Below, piece after piece: positions 7,473 through 17,284 of a stretch of DNA of 64,000 nt. A program made the translations under genes and the position numbers. Under the pieces are notes generated by a model that was not told the origin of the DNA, did no database searches, and saw only the letters and a list, made by a program, of their open reading frames with translations. This stretch comes from Acidimangrovimonas sediminis (lineage in GTDB: Bacteria > Pseudomonadota > Alphaproteobacteria > Rhodobacterales > Rhodobacteraceae), in contig NZ_PHSN01000013.1 in NCBI RefSeq assembly GCF_002871005.1, forward strand, positions 1 through 64,000, in the 5' to 3' direction. Position 1 is the first letter of the stretch. The number at the start of each line of letters is the position of its first letter.

Positions 7473-9248
7473 TCAGAGCGGCCAGATCAACGGCACCGCC
7501 ACGCTGACCACGATCGCCATGATCAGGCTCAGCGGCAGGCCGAAGCGGACGTAATCGGTGAAGCGGTAGCCCCCGGGGCCGTAGACCAGCGTGTTGGTCT
7601 GATAGCCGATCGGGGTGGCAAAGCTTGCCGAGGCCGCGAACATCACCGTCACCACCAGGGGCCGCGGGTCGACATGCAGGGAATGCGCCAGCCCGATCGC
7701 GATCGGCGTCACCACCAGCGCCACCGCGTTGTTCGTCACCAGCTCGGTCAGGGCCCAGGTCAGCACGAAGAGCGCAAGGATCAGCCCCTCGGGCGGCAAC
7801 CGCGACAGCGCCGGCGACGCCCAGTCCACCACCAGCTTCGCCGCGCCCGAGCGTTCCAGCCCCGCCCCGATCGCCAGCATCGCGAAGATCATCGCAAGCA
7901 GGCGCCCCTCGACCATGCCGAAGGCCTCGTCGCTGTCGATGCAGCGGGTCAGCAGCACCAGCGCCACGGCCACCATGGCCAGCGACACGATCGGCGCCAC
8001 ACCCAGCGCCGACAGGATGACGATCCCGGCCAGGGCGACGATCGCCACCCAGGCCCGGCCCCGGCGGTAGGCACGTTCGGACGGGGCCGCGACCTCTACC
8101 ATGTCCATCTCGGTCGCAAGGCGGCGTATGTCGCCCGCCTCGCCCTCGAGCAGCAGCGTGTCGCCCACCCGCACCACGAGATCGTCGAGCTGCCGGCCGA
8201 TGTTCTGGTTACGCCGGTGCGCGGCCAGCACGTAGACGCCATAGCGCCGGCGCAGGCGCAGCTCGCCCAGCGACCGCCCGACCATGCGGCAGCCCGGCGT
8301 GATCAGCACCTCCACCGTCGAGGTCTGGACGGAGCCCAGCTTGTCGACCAGCCGCAGGTCGCGGTGCTGCTGCAGCCCCAGCAGTTCGGCCATCGGCGTG
8401 CGCAGCACCACACGGTCGCCCGCCTCCAGCTCCACCCCCGCCAGGTCACGCCGGAGCGAGGCGTCGCCGCGCAGCACGTCGACCACGCGCACCCCCTCGC
8501 GTCGGAACAGCTCGACCGAGGACAGCTTGTCGCCCACGAGCGACGAGTCCTCGGGCACGGCCACCTCGGTGAAGAACTTCATCGGCCCGCGGTCCGCCAG
8601 CATCGACGCCAGCGACTCGCGCACCGGCAGCAGCCGCGAGAACAGCGCGAGATAGGCCATTCCCACCAGCGCGACGATCAGCCCGAGGCCCGAGATCTCG
8701 AACACCCCGAACGGTTTCATTCCCGCCGAGCGCGCCACCCCGTCGACCAGCAGGTTGGTCGAGGTGCCCAGCAGAGTCAGCGTCCCGCCGAAGATGGTCA
8801 GATAGCTCAGCGGAATCATCACCTTCGACGGCGCAATCCGCATCTTGCGCGCGATCTGCATGAAGACCGGGATCATCACCACCACGACCGGCGTGTTGTT
8901 CACCACCCCCGACAGCCCGACCACGACCACCGCCAGCACGGCGAGGGTCGGGCCCGGGCGGGCCTCGACGTTGCGCGCGGCGGCCCGTGTGATCCAGTCG
9001 AGCGCGCCTGTCCGCACCATGGCACCGACGATGATGAACAGCGCGGCAATCGTCCAGGGCGCCGGGTTCGCCAGCACCTTCAGCGCATCGCCCTGCGGCA
9101 GGATCCCGAACAGCAACATGAGCACCGCGCCACCGATCGCCACCACCTCCACCGGGTAGGTCTCGCGCACGAAGAGCACGAACATCGCAAAGACGATGCC
9201 AAGCGCCGCAAAGGCCTGTACGGTCTGGGGCAGGTCGAGCCCGAACAT
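7473..9248 (-). CDS. SLC13-family permease with TrkA-C domains
   Basis: 591-aa membrane transporter of the divalent anion:Na+ symporter (SLC13/CitMHS) type. An N-terminal block of about five or six membrane segments (to residue about 200) is followed by roughly 190 soluble residues containing two RCK_C/TrkA-C regulatory domains (LVGDKLSSVELFRREGV...GDRVVLRTP and MVGRSLGELRLRRRYGVYVLAAHR...GDTLLLEG), then a C-terminal membrane block. The SNT-like signatures are VVNNTPVVVVMIP and ELVTNNAVALVVTPIA. Substrates in the family are sulfate, dicarboxylates or similar anions. It follows the EamA gene by nine bases. Confidence 0.9.
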   Translation of the reverse strand: MFGLDLPQTVQAFAALGIVFAMFVLFVRETYPVEVVAIGGAVLMLLFGILPQGDALKVLANPAPWTIAALFIIVGAMVRTGALDWITRAAARNVEARPGPTLAVLAVVVVGLSGVVNNTPVVVVMIPVFMQIARKMRIAPSKVMIPLSYLTIFGGTLTLLGTSTNLLVDGVARSAGMKPFGVFEISGLGLIVALVGMAYLALFSRLLPVRESLASMLADRGPMKFFTEVAVPEDSSLVGDKLSSVELFRREGVRVVDVLRGDASLRRDLAGVELEAGDRVVLRTPMAELLGLQQHRDLRLVDKLGSVQTSTVEVLITPGCRMVGRSLGELRLRRRYGVYVLAAHRRNQNIGRQLDDLVVRVGDTLLLEGEAGDIRRLATEMDMVEVAAPSERAYRRGRAWVAIVALAGIVILSALGVAPIVSLAMVAVALVLLTRCIDSDEAFGMVEGRLLAMIFAMLAIGAGLERSGAAKLVVDWASPALSRLPPEGLILALFVLTWALTELVTNNAVALVVTPIAIGLAHSLHVDPRPLVVTVMFAASASFATPIGYQTNTLVYGPGGYRFTDYVRFGLPLSLIMAIVVSVAVPLIWPL

Positions 9249-9257
9249 GATCGCTCC

Positions 9258-10259
9258 TCAGAGGGTCCCGGCCGGAGTGTGGCCGATTTCTGCATTCGCG
9301 CAAGGCTCCGCCTCGGGGAGGCCCCCCGCCGCGCCATCTGCCAATCCGCCTGCTGCGGGGCCTGCCGCCGGGCCCGGAAGCGCCTCCTCGGCACGTGGCC
9401 GCACGAGGGCAAGGCCCAGCAGCATCACCACGAAGGCGGTCCAGACCCAGCCGGAATAGCGTTCGCCCAGCATGAGCATCGCCCAGACCACCCCGAAGGC
9501 CGTGACAAGGTACGAGGTCTGCGCCGCGAAGACCGGCCCGGTACGCCCGATCAGCCAGACGTAAGTTGCATAGACGAGGGCCGAGATCGCCGACAGCAGC
9601 ACCAGCGCGGCCTCGGCCCGGCCCGGCCGCGGCGCGATGAACTCGCCCGACAGCAGGGCGGCCGGCAGCGCGAAGACGAGCCCCACCAGCGAGGCGCCGA
9701 ACAGCAGCTGCACCGGGTCCAGCCCGGCGGTGCCCCAGCGCGCGACGATGTTGCCTTCGAAGGCGTAGAAGGTGGGCGCGACCAGCGCCACGAGGATCCA
9801 GAGCGCCTGCCCCGAGCCCGGCAGGCTCGACCGCGGCAGGGCGATCAGCGCGACCCCAAGAAGCCCGAGCGCAAGCCCCGCCAGCCGCGCCGCGCTGAAC
9901 CTGTCGTTGCCGAGGAACAGCGCCACGGGAAAGGCCAGCATCGGCACCATCGACAGCACGATAGAGGTCACCCCCGCCGGCAGATGGCGGATCGAGAGGT
10001 AGGAAAACGTGTTCGGCAGCACCGATCCGATCAGCGCGATCAGCAGGCACATCGCCCATTGCCGCCGCCCCCGCGGCAGCCGCCGCCCGGTCACCGCCAC
10101 CAGCGCCCCCAGCACCAGCGACGCCACCACCAGCTGCCAGAACAGAAGGCCCAGCGGGTGGTAGCCGGTCGAGACCGCGATCTTCGAAAGCGGCTGCGTC
10201 ATGCCCCACCCCGCGCCCAGCAGCACGAGCAGCGCATAGGGCGCGAAGGGCCGTGTCAC
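9258..10259 (-). CDS. EamA/DMT-family exporter
   Basis: 333-aa ten-helix drug/metabolite transporter with two EamA repeats (first repeat from LLVLLGAGWGMTQPLSKIA, second from LWILVALVAPTFYAFEGNIVARW). Such proteins usually export amino acids or metabolites. The start is GTG at 10259, because GTGA overlaps the stop of the upstream YmdB-type gene; frames extending further upstream only mirror that gene. The C-terminal tail after about residue 295 is Ala/Gly/Pro-rich and likely disordered. Confidence 0.88.
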   Translation of the reverse strand: MTRPFAPYALLVLLGAGWGMTQPLSKIAVSTGYHPLGLLFWQLVVASLVLGALVAVTGRRLPRGRRQWAMCLLIALIGSVLPNTFSYLSIRHLPAGVTSIVLSMVPMLAFPVALFLGNDRFSAARLAGLALGLLGVALIALPRSSLPGSGQALWILVALVAPTFYAFEGNIVARWGTAGLDPVQLLFGASLVGLVFALPAALLSGEFIAPRPGRAEAALVLLSAISALVYATYVWLIGRTGPVFAAQTSYLVTAFGVVWAMLMLGERYSGWVWTAFVVMLLGLALVRPRAEEALPGPAAGPAAGGLADGAAGGLPEAEPCANAEIGHTPAGTL

Positions 10260-11068
10260 GGGGTGGCCTCTTCCAGCCGCCCGCCCACCCGGATCATCCG
10301 GACGCGGGTGGCAAGGCCGGTGCGGTCGTCGGTCTCGACATAGACGCCCGAAAGCGTGGCCTCGCCCGCCGCGGGTTCGAACCGGCCCTTGGGCATGCCG
10401 GTGACGAAGCGGCGCATCGGTTCGGCCTTGTCCATGCCGATGACGCTGTCGTAATCGCCGCACATGCCGGCGTCGGTCAGATAGGCCGTACCGCCCCGCA
10501 GAATCTGCGCGTCGCCCGTGGGCACGTGGGTGTGGGTCCCGACGACAAGGCTGGCGCGGCCGTCGCACCAATGGCCGGCGGCCATCTTCTCCGACGTCGC
10601 CTCGCAGTGGAAATCCACCACCGCGGCCTGCACCGCGCCGCCCAGCGGCTGCGCCTTGAGCACGGCGTCGAGCGCCGAGAACGGGTCGTCGAAGGGGCGC
10701 TTCATGAAGACCTGCCCCAGCGCCTGCGCCACCAGCACCTTGCGCCCGCCCGGCGCGGTGAAGACCCGCGCCCCCTTGCCCGGTGCGCCCTTGGCATAGT
10801 TCAGCGGCCGCACGATCCGCGGTTCCTGCTCGATGAAGGCCATCATGTCCTTCTGATCGAAGGCATGGTCGCCCAGCGTCAGGCAATCGGCGCCCGCCTC
10901 CAGCAGGGCCTTGGCATGGGCGGCCGACAGGCCCGCCCCCGAGGTAGCGTTCTCACCGTTGACCACGACGAAATCGAGGCCCCAGTCGCTGCGCAGGCCC
11001 GGCAGGCGGCGGGTCACGGCGGCGCGCCCGGCGCGGCCCATGACGTCTCCGAGGAACAGAAGTTTCAT
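10256..11068 (-). CDS. YmdB-type metallophosphoesterase
   Basis: 270-aa member of the TIGR00282/YmdB family of dinuclear-metal phosphoesterases, some of which hydrolyse 2',3'-cyclic nucleotides. Metal-ligand motifs are GDVMG (Asp8), NGEN (Glu39, Asn40), GDHAFD (His68), VDFHCEATSEK and GTHTHVPTGD. Where many relatives have Asn before His68 this one has Asp67. It is translationally coupled (GTGA) to the EamA transporter. Confidence 0.9.
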   Translation of the reverse strand: MKLLFLGDVMGRAGRAAVTRRLPGLRSDWGLDFVVVNGENATSGAGLSAAHAKALLEAGADCLTLGDHAFDQKDMMAFIEQEPRIVRPLNYAKGAPGKGARVFTAPGGRKVLVAQALGQVFMKRPFDDPFSALDAVLKAQPLGGAVQAAVVDFHCEATSEKMAAGHWCDGRASLVVGTHTHVPTGDAQILRGGTAYLTDAGMCGDYDSVIGMDKAEPMRRFVTGMPKGRFEPAAGEATLSGVYVETDDRTGLATRVRMIRVGGRLEEATP

Positions 11069-11294
11069 GAGATCCCGATTAGGCGCTCACCCGGCCAAGA
11101 GCAAGCGTGATCAGGGCATTGCGGCGCTCCGGGGCCCGGGACGGCCCCCGTTCGCCCACCCGGTGGGCGCCACCGCGATCTGGTGCAGACGTGGCGGCAG
11201 AGACCCGCCGGGGCCCGCGGGCGCACACGCCACGGGCGCGCGCCCCAGGCCCGGCTGTGCCCTGCGATCCGTCGCGCGCCGGGCCCGTTCGGCC

Positions 11295-11971
<677 letters not shown>

Positions 11972-12508
11972 ATGATCCGACCCTTCCTTATCGGCCTGAT
12001 GGCCCTTGGCCTGGCCGCCTGTACCGGCGCGCCGGGCGAGCGCGATGTCGAACGCGGCCCCGGGGATATCGACGGCTATTCCCTGGCCTCCGAAATCGTC
12101 ACCCGCACGGAGCCGGGCCCGCCCTCCACCGTGCCCGGGGAATGCTGGACCCACACCACCCTGCCCGCCGTGATCCAGACCACGACGGAGCATGTCGAGA
12201 CCGCGCCGGGGGTCTTCAGCACGGTCAGCCATCAGCAGATCGTGCGCCAGCGCCGCAAGGTCTGGTTCCGGTCCCCCTGCCCGGCGCAGATGACGCCGGA
12301 GTTCATCGCCTCTCTGCAACGCGCGCTGAAGGCCCGGGGGCTCTATACTCTGCCGCTTACCGGGCGGATGGATGCCCCGACCCGCAAGGCCGTCGGGCGC
12401 TACCAATCCTCGCTCGGGCTCGACAGCGACATCCTGTCGACCGGCGCGGCGCGGCAGCTTGGGTTGGAAGCCTACAGCCTCTGGGACCTCAAGCAGAACC
12501 TCGACTGA
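11972..12508 (+). CDS. Lipoprotein with peptidoglycan-binding domain
   Basis: 178-aa predicted outer-membrane lipoprotein. The N-terminus MIRPFLIGLMALGLAAC has a lipobox ending at Cys17. Residues about 55-95 are Thr-rich (VETAPGVFSTVSHQQIV), and residues about 105-165 form a PG_binding_1-like domain (MTPEFIASLQRALKARGLY, TGRMDAPTRKAVGRYQ, LGLDSDILSTGAARQLGL). It probably anchors to or senses the cell wall. The ATG at 11972 is chosen because it starts the signal peptide directly. A perfect 14-bp hairpin follows the gene. Confidence 0.85.
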   Translation: MIRPFLIGLMALGLAACTGAPGERDVERGPGDIDGYSLASEIVTRTEPGPPSTVPGECWTHTTLPAVIQTTTEHVETAPGVFSTVSHQQIVRQRRKVWFRSPCPAQMTPEFIASLQRALKARGLYTLPLTGRMDAPTRKAVGRYQSSLGLDSDILSTGAARQLGLEAYSLWDLKQNLD

Positions 12509-12511
12509 GCC

Positions 12512-12544
12512 GCTGCCCTGCCGGGGCATTCCCGGCAGGGCAGC
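12512..12544. terminator. Perfect 14-bp hairpin between convergent genes
   Basis: GCTGCCCTGCCGGG (12512-12525) and its exact complement (12531-12544) flank a GCATT loop, three bases after the lipoprotein stop and 33 bases before the end of the opposing MHS transporter gene. It lacks a T-run but its place suggests a bidirectional terminator. Confidence 0.7.
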
Positions 12545-12577
12545 AGCCCCCAGTCAGGTCGTCCGGCGATCAGCCCG

Positions 12578-13954
12578 TCATTCCGCGGCCAGCGCGCGGG
12601 CCTCGGCTTCGCTGGCGACGGTCGGGCCGGAGCCCTTCAACGGCTCTCCCGCCGGTTCGGGCGTGAACCAGACCGCGACCAGGCCGATAACCCCCGCCAC
12701 CGCCAGCACATAGGCCGGCATCATCAGGTCGCCGGTGCCATCGACCAGTGCCGCGGTGATCAGCGGCGTCGTGCCACCAAAGAGTGAGACCGAGATATTG
12801 TACCCGATGGAAGTGGCGCCGTAGCGCACATGGGTCGGGAACAGCGTGGGCAGGACCGACGGTTCGGTGCTCATGAAACACACCAGCATGGCGCCGACGA
12901 TGACGCTGCCGAAGAACACCGCTGCCGCGCCGCCCTGCAGGATCAGCCAGAAGGCCGGCAGCGCCGCGACGACCAGCAGGATCGAGCCGGTATACATCAG
13001 CGGCTTGCGCCCGATCCGGTCCGACAACCGGCCGAGGAAGGTGACCGAGATCCCGAGCAGCACCATGATCACCGTGATGATCACGAGACCGGTATTCTCG
13101 CCCAGCTTCAGCTTTTCCGAAAAGTAGGTCGGCATGTAGCCGGTCAGCATGTAGTTCGTGACATTGAACGACAGCACGAGGCCGGCGCAGATCAGGAGCG
13201 GCCGCCACTGCTTGTACACCGTCTCTTCCAGCAGCGCCCGGCCACCCAGCTCGCGCTCTTCCTCGTCCTGAGCCTCGTAGGCCGGCGTCTCCTCAAGCCG
13301 CATCCTGAGGTAGAGGCCGGCAATCCCGAGGGGGGCGGCCAGCAGGAACGGGATACGCCAGCCCCAGGCAACCATCTGGTCGTGCGTCAGCCCCCATTGC
13401 AGACCGATCACCAGAAGCGACCCGAGAACATAGCCCGACAGCGTGCCGACCGGCAGGAACGACGTCAGGTGCCCCCGCCTGCGGTCGGGCGAATGTTCGA
13501 CGAGGAAGGTCATCGCGCCGACATATTCGCCGCCGGTGGAAAAGCCCTGCACCGCGCGCGCCGCGAACAGGAGGATCGGGGCGGCCACCCCGATCGCCGC
13601 ATACCCCGGCAGCACGCCAAGCGCGAAGGTGCCCACGGCCATCATCAGAACGGTGAAGGCCAGCACCCCCTTGCGCCCGATCCGGTCGCCCAGGATGCCC
13701 CAGAAGATGCCCCCGATCGGCCGCACGAGGAACGAGATCGCGAGACCGGCGAAGGTGGCGATGTCGGCGATCCCGGAATCCGGGAAGAAGACGGTCGAAA
13801 GGATCGGCACGATGTAGCTGTAGACGCCGAAATCGTACCATTCGGTAAAGTTCCCGATGGCGGTGCCGGCGATGGTTCGGCTGAGGGCGGAGGAATCGGC
13901 GACGGTGATCTCGTCGCGCTCGTAGCTCCGGGTGTCTTGGGACAGCGCGGTCAT
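12578..13954 (-). CDS. MHS-family MFS transporter (ProP-like)
   Basis: 458-aa major facilitator of the metabolite:H+ symporter group, twelve predicted helices. Family signatures are NFTEWYDFGVYSYIVPILS in helix 1, GDRIGRKGVLAFTVLMMA in loop 2-3, RAVQGFSTGGEYVGAMTFLVEHSP in helix 4 and GRLSDRIGRKPLM in loop 8-9. Relatives carry proline/betaine, alpha-ketoglutarate or other organic acids. The ATG at 13954 has GGAGGA about nine bases upstream; an upstream in-frame ATG would add 16 non-conserved residues. Confidence 0.9.
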   Translation of the reverse strand: MTALSQDTRSYERDEITVADSSALSRTIAGTAIGNFTEWYDFGVYSYIVPILSTVFFPDSGIADIATFAGLAISFLVRPIGGIFWGILGDRIGRKGVLAFTVLMMAVGTFALGVLPGYAAIGVAAPILLFAARAVQGFSTGGEYVGAMTFLVEHSPDRRRGHLTSFLPVGTLSGYVLGSLLVIGLQWGLTHDQMVAWGWRIPFLLAAPLGIAGLYLRMRLEETPAYEAQDEEERELGGRALLEETVYKQWRPLLICAGLVLSFNVTNYMLTGYMPTYFSEKLKLGENTGLVIITVIMVLLGISVTFLGRLSDRIGRKPLMYTGSILLVVAALPAFWLILQGGAAAVFFGSVIVGAMLVCFMSTEPSVLPTLFPTHVRYGATSIGYNISVSLFGGTTPLITAALVDGTGDLMMPAYVLAVAGVIGLVAVWFTPEPAGEPLKGSGPTVASEAEARALAAE

Positions 13955-14303
13955 TCGGAGAAGTCCTCCGTTCAGGTAAGATCGGCATGCGCGGACGCAC
14001 AACTAGCGGGATAGCTGGACAACGCAGAATCGTGATCACGGTTCCCTCGGCGCCGGCACGGGGGAACGCTCGCCCCCTGAGCGCAGAGCGTTCTCGCGGC
14101 ACTTCGGGCCGCCTGCCCCGTCAGCGCCGGGGCCGGAATACGCTGCCGGGCGGGAAGTCCGCACATCCCCGGGGGTGCGGGGCCGGCGCACGGGGCCCCT
14201 CCGCCCGGTGCCGGGGCGGTCAGCGAGCCGAAGGAAGGGTGCGGACCAAATGCAAAGGGGCGCCCCGGCAGGGCGCCCCCGACAGTCCCGCCTTGGGCTG
14301 CGG
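13955..14303. other. 349-bp intergenic region
   Basis: This lies between the MHS transporter start and the degP stop, both on the minus strand. It contains the degP terminator (14251-14280); the rest must hold the transporter promoter, but I see no clear boxes and no gene. Confidence 0.5.
14251..14280 (-). terminator. degP terminator
   Basis: GGGGCGCCC (14257-14265) pairs perfectly with GGGCGCCCC (14271-14279) across a CGGCA loop. On the minus strand the hairpin is followed by TTTGCATTTGG, a short T-rich tract, just after the degP stop. Confidence 0.7.
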
Positions 14304-15785
14304 CTATTTCACCGAGAGCGCCACGAAGCGCGGATCGCCGTTGCGCCGGATCAGGATCAGCAGCGACTTGCGCCCCGCGTCCTTGGCCTCCGAGATGCGA
14401 TCCTGCAGATCCTGGATCGACCCGACCGGGGCCTGCCCGGCCTCGGTGATCAGGTCGCCCTCGCGCAGGCCCTTGGAATAGGCCTCGCTGCTGTCCTCGA
14501 GCCCGATGATCACGATGCCCTTCGCCTCGGGCGTCAGGCCCAGCTTGTCGCGCATCTCGGCGGTCAGCGGGCTCAGCGTCATGCCCAACAGCTTCTGCTC
14601 CTTCGGCTCGGGCTTGGTGGCGGGCTTCGGCGTCTTGTCGCCGCCGTCATCCTCCGAGGTCTCGCGCCGGCCCAGCGTGACATCCAGCGTCAGCGTCTTG
14701 CCGTCGCGGAACACCACCACCGGCACCTTCTGGCCCTCGGCCGCGTCGGCCACGACCTTGACCAGCTCGCGCGTGTCGGAGATCGGCTTGCCATTGAACG
14801 TCTGGATCACGTCGCCGGCCTTCAGCCCGCCGTCCTTGGCCGGGCCGTCAGGCACATCGGTGATCAGCGCGCCGGCGGCCTTGGGCAGGCCCATCGCCTC
14901 GGCCATGTCGGGGGTGACGTTCTGGATCCTGACGCCCAGCCAGCCGCGCCGCGTCTCGCCGTACTTGCGCAGCTGGTCCACGACCTTGGACACCACGTTC
15001 GACGCCATCGAGAACCCGATCCCGATCGACCCGCCATTGGGCGACAGGATCGCGGTGTTCACCCCGATCACCTGCCCGTCCATGTTGAACAGCGGCCCGC
15101 CCGAGTTGCCGCGGTTGATCGCCGCGTCGGTCTGGAAGTAATCGTCATAGGTCCCGGTCAGCGCCCGGTCGCGGGCCGAGATGATCCCCGCCGAGACCGA
15201 GAACCCCTGCCCCAGCGGGTTGCCCACCGCCAGCACCCAGTCGCCGACCCGCGAATTGTCGCTGTTGGCGAAGCTGACGAAGGGCAAGGGCTTGCCCGCG
15301 TCGATCTTCAGCAGCGCGATGTCGGTCTTGGGGTCGGTGCCCACCAGTTTCGCATCGTAATGATCGCCGTCCTTGAACTCCACCCGGATATCATCGGCAC
15401 CTTCGATGACATGGTTGTTGGTGACGATGTAGCCATCTTCCGAGATCACGAAGCCCGACCCGAGCGCCTGGCTGCGGCGCGGCCGGGGTTTTCCGTTCTG
15501 ATCCATGAAATCCTTGAAGAAATCCTCGAACGGGGACCCCTTCGGCACCATCGGCGTGTTGTCGTCGGCCGAAGCGGCGACCGTCGTCGTCGTGGTGATG
15601 TCGACGACCGAGGGGCTGACCTTGGCGGCGAGATCGGCAAAGCTGTCGGGCGTGCCGCGGGCCTGAGCCGCCAGCGTCTGCGCGATCGCGAAGGCGAGCC
15701 CGAGAAGCAGGATCGTCATCCAGTGGAACGCGGCGGCACCAGGGCGCCGGGCGGGGACCGGAAGGGATAGGGCCTTTGACTGCAC
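14304..15785 (-). CDS. degP: Do-family periplasmic serine protease
   Basis: 493-aa DegP/DegQ/MucD-type protease-chaperone for envelope quality control. There is a signal/anchor region (MTILLLGLAFAIAQTLAAQA, 23-42), a trypsin-like domain with triad His125 (NNHV), Asp155 (TDIAL) and Ser228 (GNSGGP), then two PDZ domains (RRGWLGVRIQNV onward and LLGMTLSPLT to the end). The start is taken as GTG at 15785: GAGGAG lies seven bases upstream, and the ribosome binding site would be inside the protein if the upstream ATG (15821) were used. It closes the hflK-hflC-DUF2065 operon. Confidence 0.93.
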   Translation of the reverse strand: MQSKALSLPVPARRPGAAAFHWMTILLLGLAFAIAQTLAAQARGTPDSFADLAAKVSPSVVDITTTTTVAASADDNTPMVPKGSPFEDFFKDFMDQNGKPRPRRSQALGSGFVISEDGYIVTNNHVIEGADDIRVEFKDGDHYDAKLVGTDPKTDIALLKIDAGKPLPFVSFANSDNSRVGDWVLAVGNPLGQGFSVSAGIISARDRALTGTYDDYFQTDAAINRGNSGGPLFNMDGQVIGVNTAILSPNGGSIGIGFSMASNVVSKVVDQLRKYGETRRGWLGVRIQNVTPDMAEAMGLPKAAGALITDVPDGPAKDGGLKAGDVIQTFNGKPISDTRELVKVVADAAEGQKVPVVVFRDGKTLTLDVTLGRRETSEDDGGDKTPKPATKPEPKEQKLLGMTLSPLTAEMRDKLGLTPEAKGIVIIGLEDSSEAYSKGLREGDLITEAGQAPVGSIQDLQDRISEAKDAGRKSLLILIRRNGDPRFVALSVK

Positions 15786-15971
15786 GAATTGCTCCTCTTC
15801 GCTGTTCTGAGCCGGGCTCAACGACGAGCATACACATCTTGGTGTCCCGGCGCATCGCCCCGCACGGGGACCGATGCCGTTTTTCCTGCCCTGCCGGGGC
15901 GCGGACGGCGCAATCTTGCTGATCGCGCGCCCGTCGGGGCCCGTCCTGGCCCCATAATTACCGCGGCGGGG

Positions 15972-16163
15972 TCACCCCCGTGCGCCGACCAGGGCGATCA
16001 GCGCGACGCCCAGGGCCAGGGCGCCCAGCCCCAGAAGGCGCCGGGTCTCGACCGGCAGGGCGGCGATCAGCGCCAGCGCCTGCTCGATCCGCCGGGGGGC
16101 CAGCGCGAACACCAGCCCCTCGACAGCAAGAACGATGCCCAGAGCGCGGATCAGCTCGGTCAT
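15972..16163 (-). CDS. DUF2065 (YjeT-type) small membrane protein
   Basis: 63-aa, mostly two hydrophobic helices: MTELIRALGIVLAVEGLVFALAP and LLGLGALALGVALIALV, separated by RRIEQALALIAALPVETRR. This is the DUF2065 family found directly after hflC in many proteobacteria. An adjacent upstream ATG would add one Met. The role is unknown, presumably accessory to HflKC or DegP. It begins 13 bases after the hflC stop. Confidence 0.88.
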   Translation of the reverse strand: MTELIRALGIVLAVEGLVFALAPRRIEQALALIAALPVETRRLLGLGALALGVALIALVGARG

Positions 16164-16176
16164 CATGCGGCGCGGG

Positions 16177-17283
16177 TCAGTTGCCCGTGGCCGCGGCTCC
16201 GGCATCCGACCCCGCCGCTGGGGCGGGCGACGAGGGCGCCGTCGACGAGGGGGTCGCCGACGGGGTGGCCGCCGCGCCCGAGGAGCCATCCTGTCCGGAC
16301 GCGCTCCCCGCCTTCTGCTTCGTCGGCCCCGGTACCGCCGCCGCGTCCGGGGTCTTGCCCGGCATCGGCAGCTTAGCCGTCCCGTTCGCCGCCGCACCCT
16401 TCGCCACAGCGCCCTTCGTCCCCATGTCGTTGTTGAGGTAGTCGAAGAACTCGGTCTTCGGGCTCAGCACGATCGTGGTGTTGGAACCCTTGAGCGCCTC
16501 GGCATAGGCATTCAGGGACCGGGTGAAGGCGAAGAACTCGGGATCCTTGCCGAAGGCTGCCGCGTAGATCTCGTTGCGCTTGGCATCGGCCTCGCCGCGG
16601 ATCACGTCGGCCTTCTTCTGCGCCTCCGAGGTCAGCTCCAGCGCGGTGCGGTCGGCGGTCGCGCGGATACGTTGCGCCGCCTCGTTACCACGCGCGATCT
16701 CGTCCGCCGCCTCACGCTCGCGCTCGGCCTGCATGCGGGCGTAGGTGGCCTTGAGGTTCTCGGTCGGCAGGTCGGTACGGGTGAGCCGCACGTCGATCAC
16801 ATCGACGCCCAGTGCCGCGGCTTCCTTGCGGGCCTGGTCGCGGATCTTGACCATCAGCGGCGTGCGGTCCTCCGACAGCACGGCCGAGGACGGCACCTCG
16901 CCCAGCACCTCGCGGATCGCGGCGTTCAGGATATTCTCCAGCCGCTGCTGCGCGAACTGGATGCCCTGGTTGCCTGTCGCCTCGCGGAACTTGATCAGGT
17001 CGGTGATGCGCCAGCGCGCGAAGGCGTCGACGACGATCCGACGGTCGTCCGCCGGGGTCACCTCCAGCGGCTGCGTCGGCAGGCCGAGGATCCGCCCGTC
17101 ATAATAGACGACGGTCTGGATCAGCGGGATCTTGAAGTAGAGACCCGGCTTCTCGATCTGCTGCTTCACCTGCCCGAACTGCAGCACCAGCGCCTTGTAG
17201 CGCGGATCGACGATGAAGATCGACGCCAGCACCAGTGCCAGCACGATCACCACGACGGGGATGAGATAGACTGTCTTGCGCAT
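16177..17283 (-). CDS. hflC: HflC, modulator of FtsH protease
   Basis: 368-aa SPFH/prohibitin-domain membrane protein. An N-terminal anchor (MRKTVYLIPVVVIVLALVLA) is followed by the SPFH domain (VLQFGQVKQQIEKPGLYFKIPLIQTVVYYDGRIL...) and a long coiled-coil segment (ATYARMQAEREREAADEIARGNEAAQRIRA). With HflK it forms the ring complex that surrounds FtsH. The C-terminus has an extra Ala/Pro/Ser/Gly-rich tail of about 70 residues beyond the usual end. It starts one base after hflK ends. Confidence 0.95.
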   Translation of the reverse strand: MRKTVYLIPVVVIVLALVLASIFIVDPRYKALVLQFGQVKQQIEKPGLYFKIPLIQTVVYYDGRILGLPTQPLEVTPADDRRIVVDAFARWRITDLIKFREATGNQGIQFAQQRLENILNAAIREVLGEVPSSAVLSEDRTPLMVKIRDQARKEAAALGVDVIDVRLTRTDLPTENLKATYARMQAEREREAADEIARGNEAAQRIRATADRTALELTSEAQKKADVIRGEADAKRNEIYAAAFGKDPEFFAFTRSLNAYAEALKGSNTTIVLSPKTEFFDYLNNDMGTKGAVAKGAAANGTAKLPMPGKTPDAAAVPGPTKQKAGSASGQDGSSGAAATPSATPSSTAPSSPAPAAGSDAGAAATGN

Positions 17284-17284
17284 C

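Noticed and set aside
7452-10343. Very long plus-strand open frame (963 codons) rich in His, Arg and Gln
   Set aside because: It is the antisense shadow of the SLC13 and EamA genes; composition is typical of reverse reading of GC-rich codons and shows no domain.
10256-11068. Asp for Asn next to His68 in the YmdB-type enzyme as evidence of inactivation
   Set aside because: Asp is itself a metal ligand, and all other metal motifs are intact.
15786-15821. Upstream ATG for degP
   Set aside because: The good ribosome binding site GAGGAG lies between this ATG and the GTG at 15785, so the GTG start is preferred.
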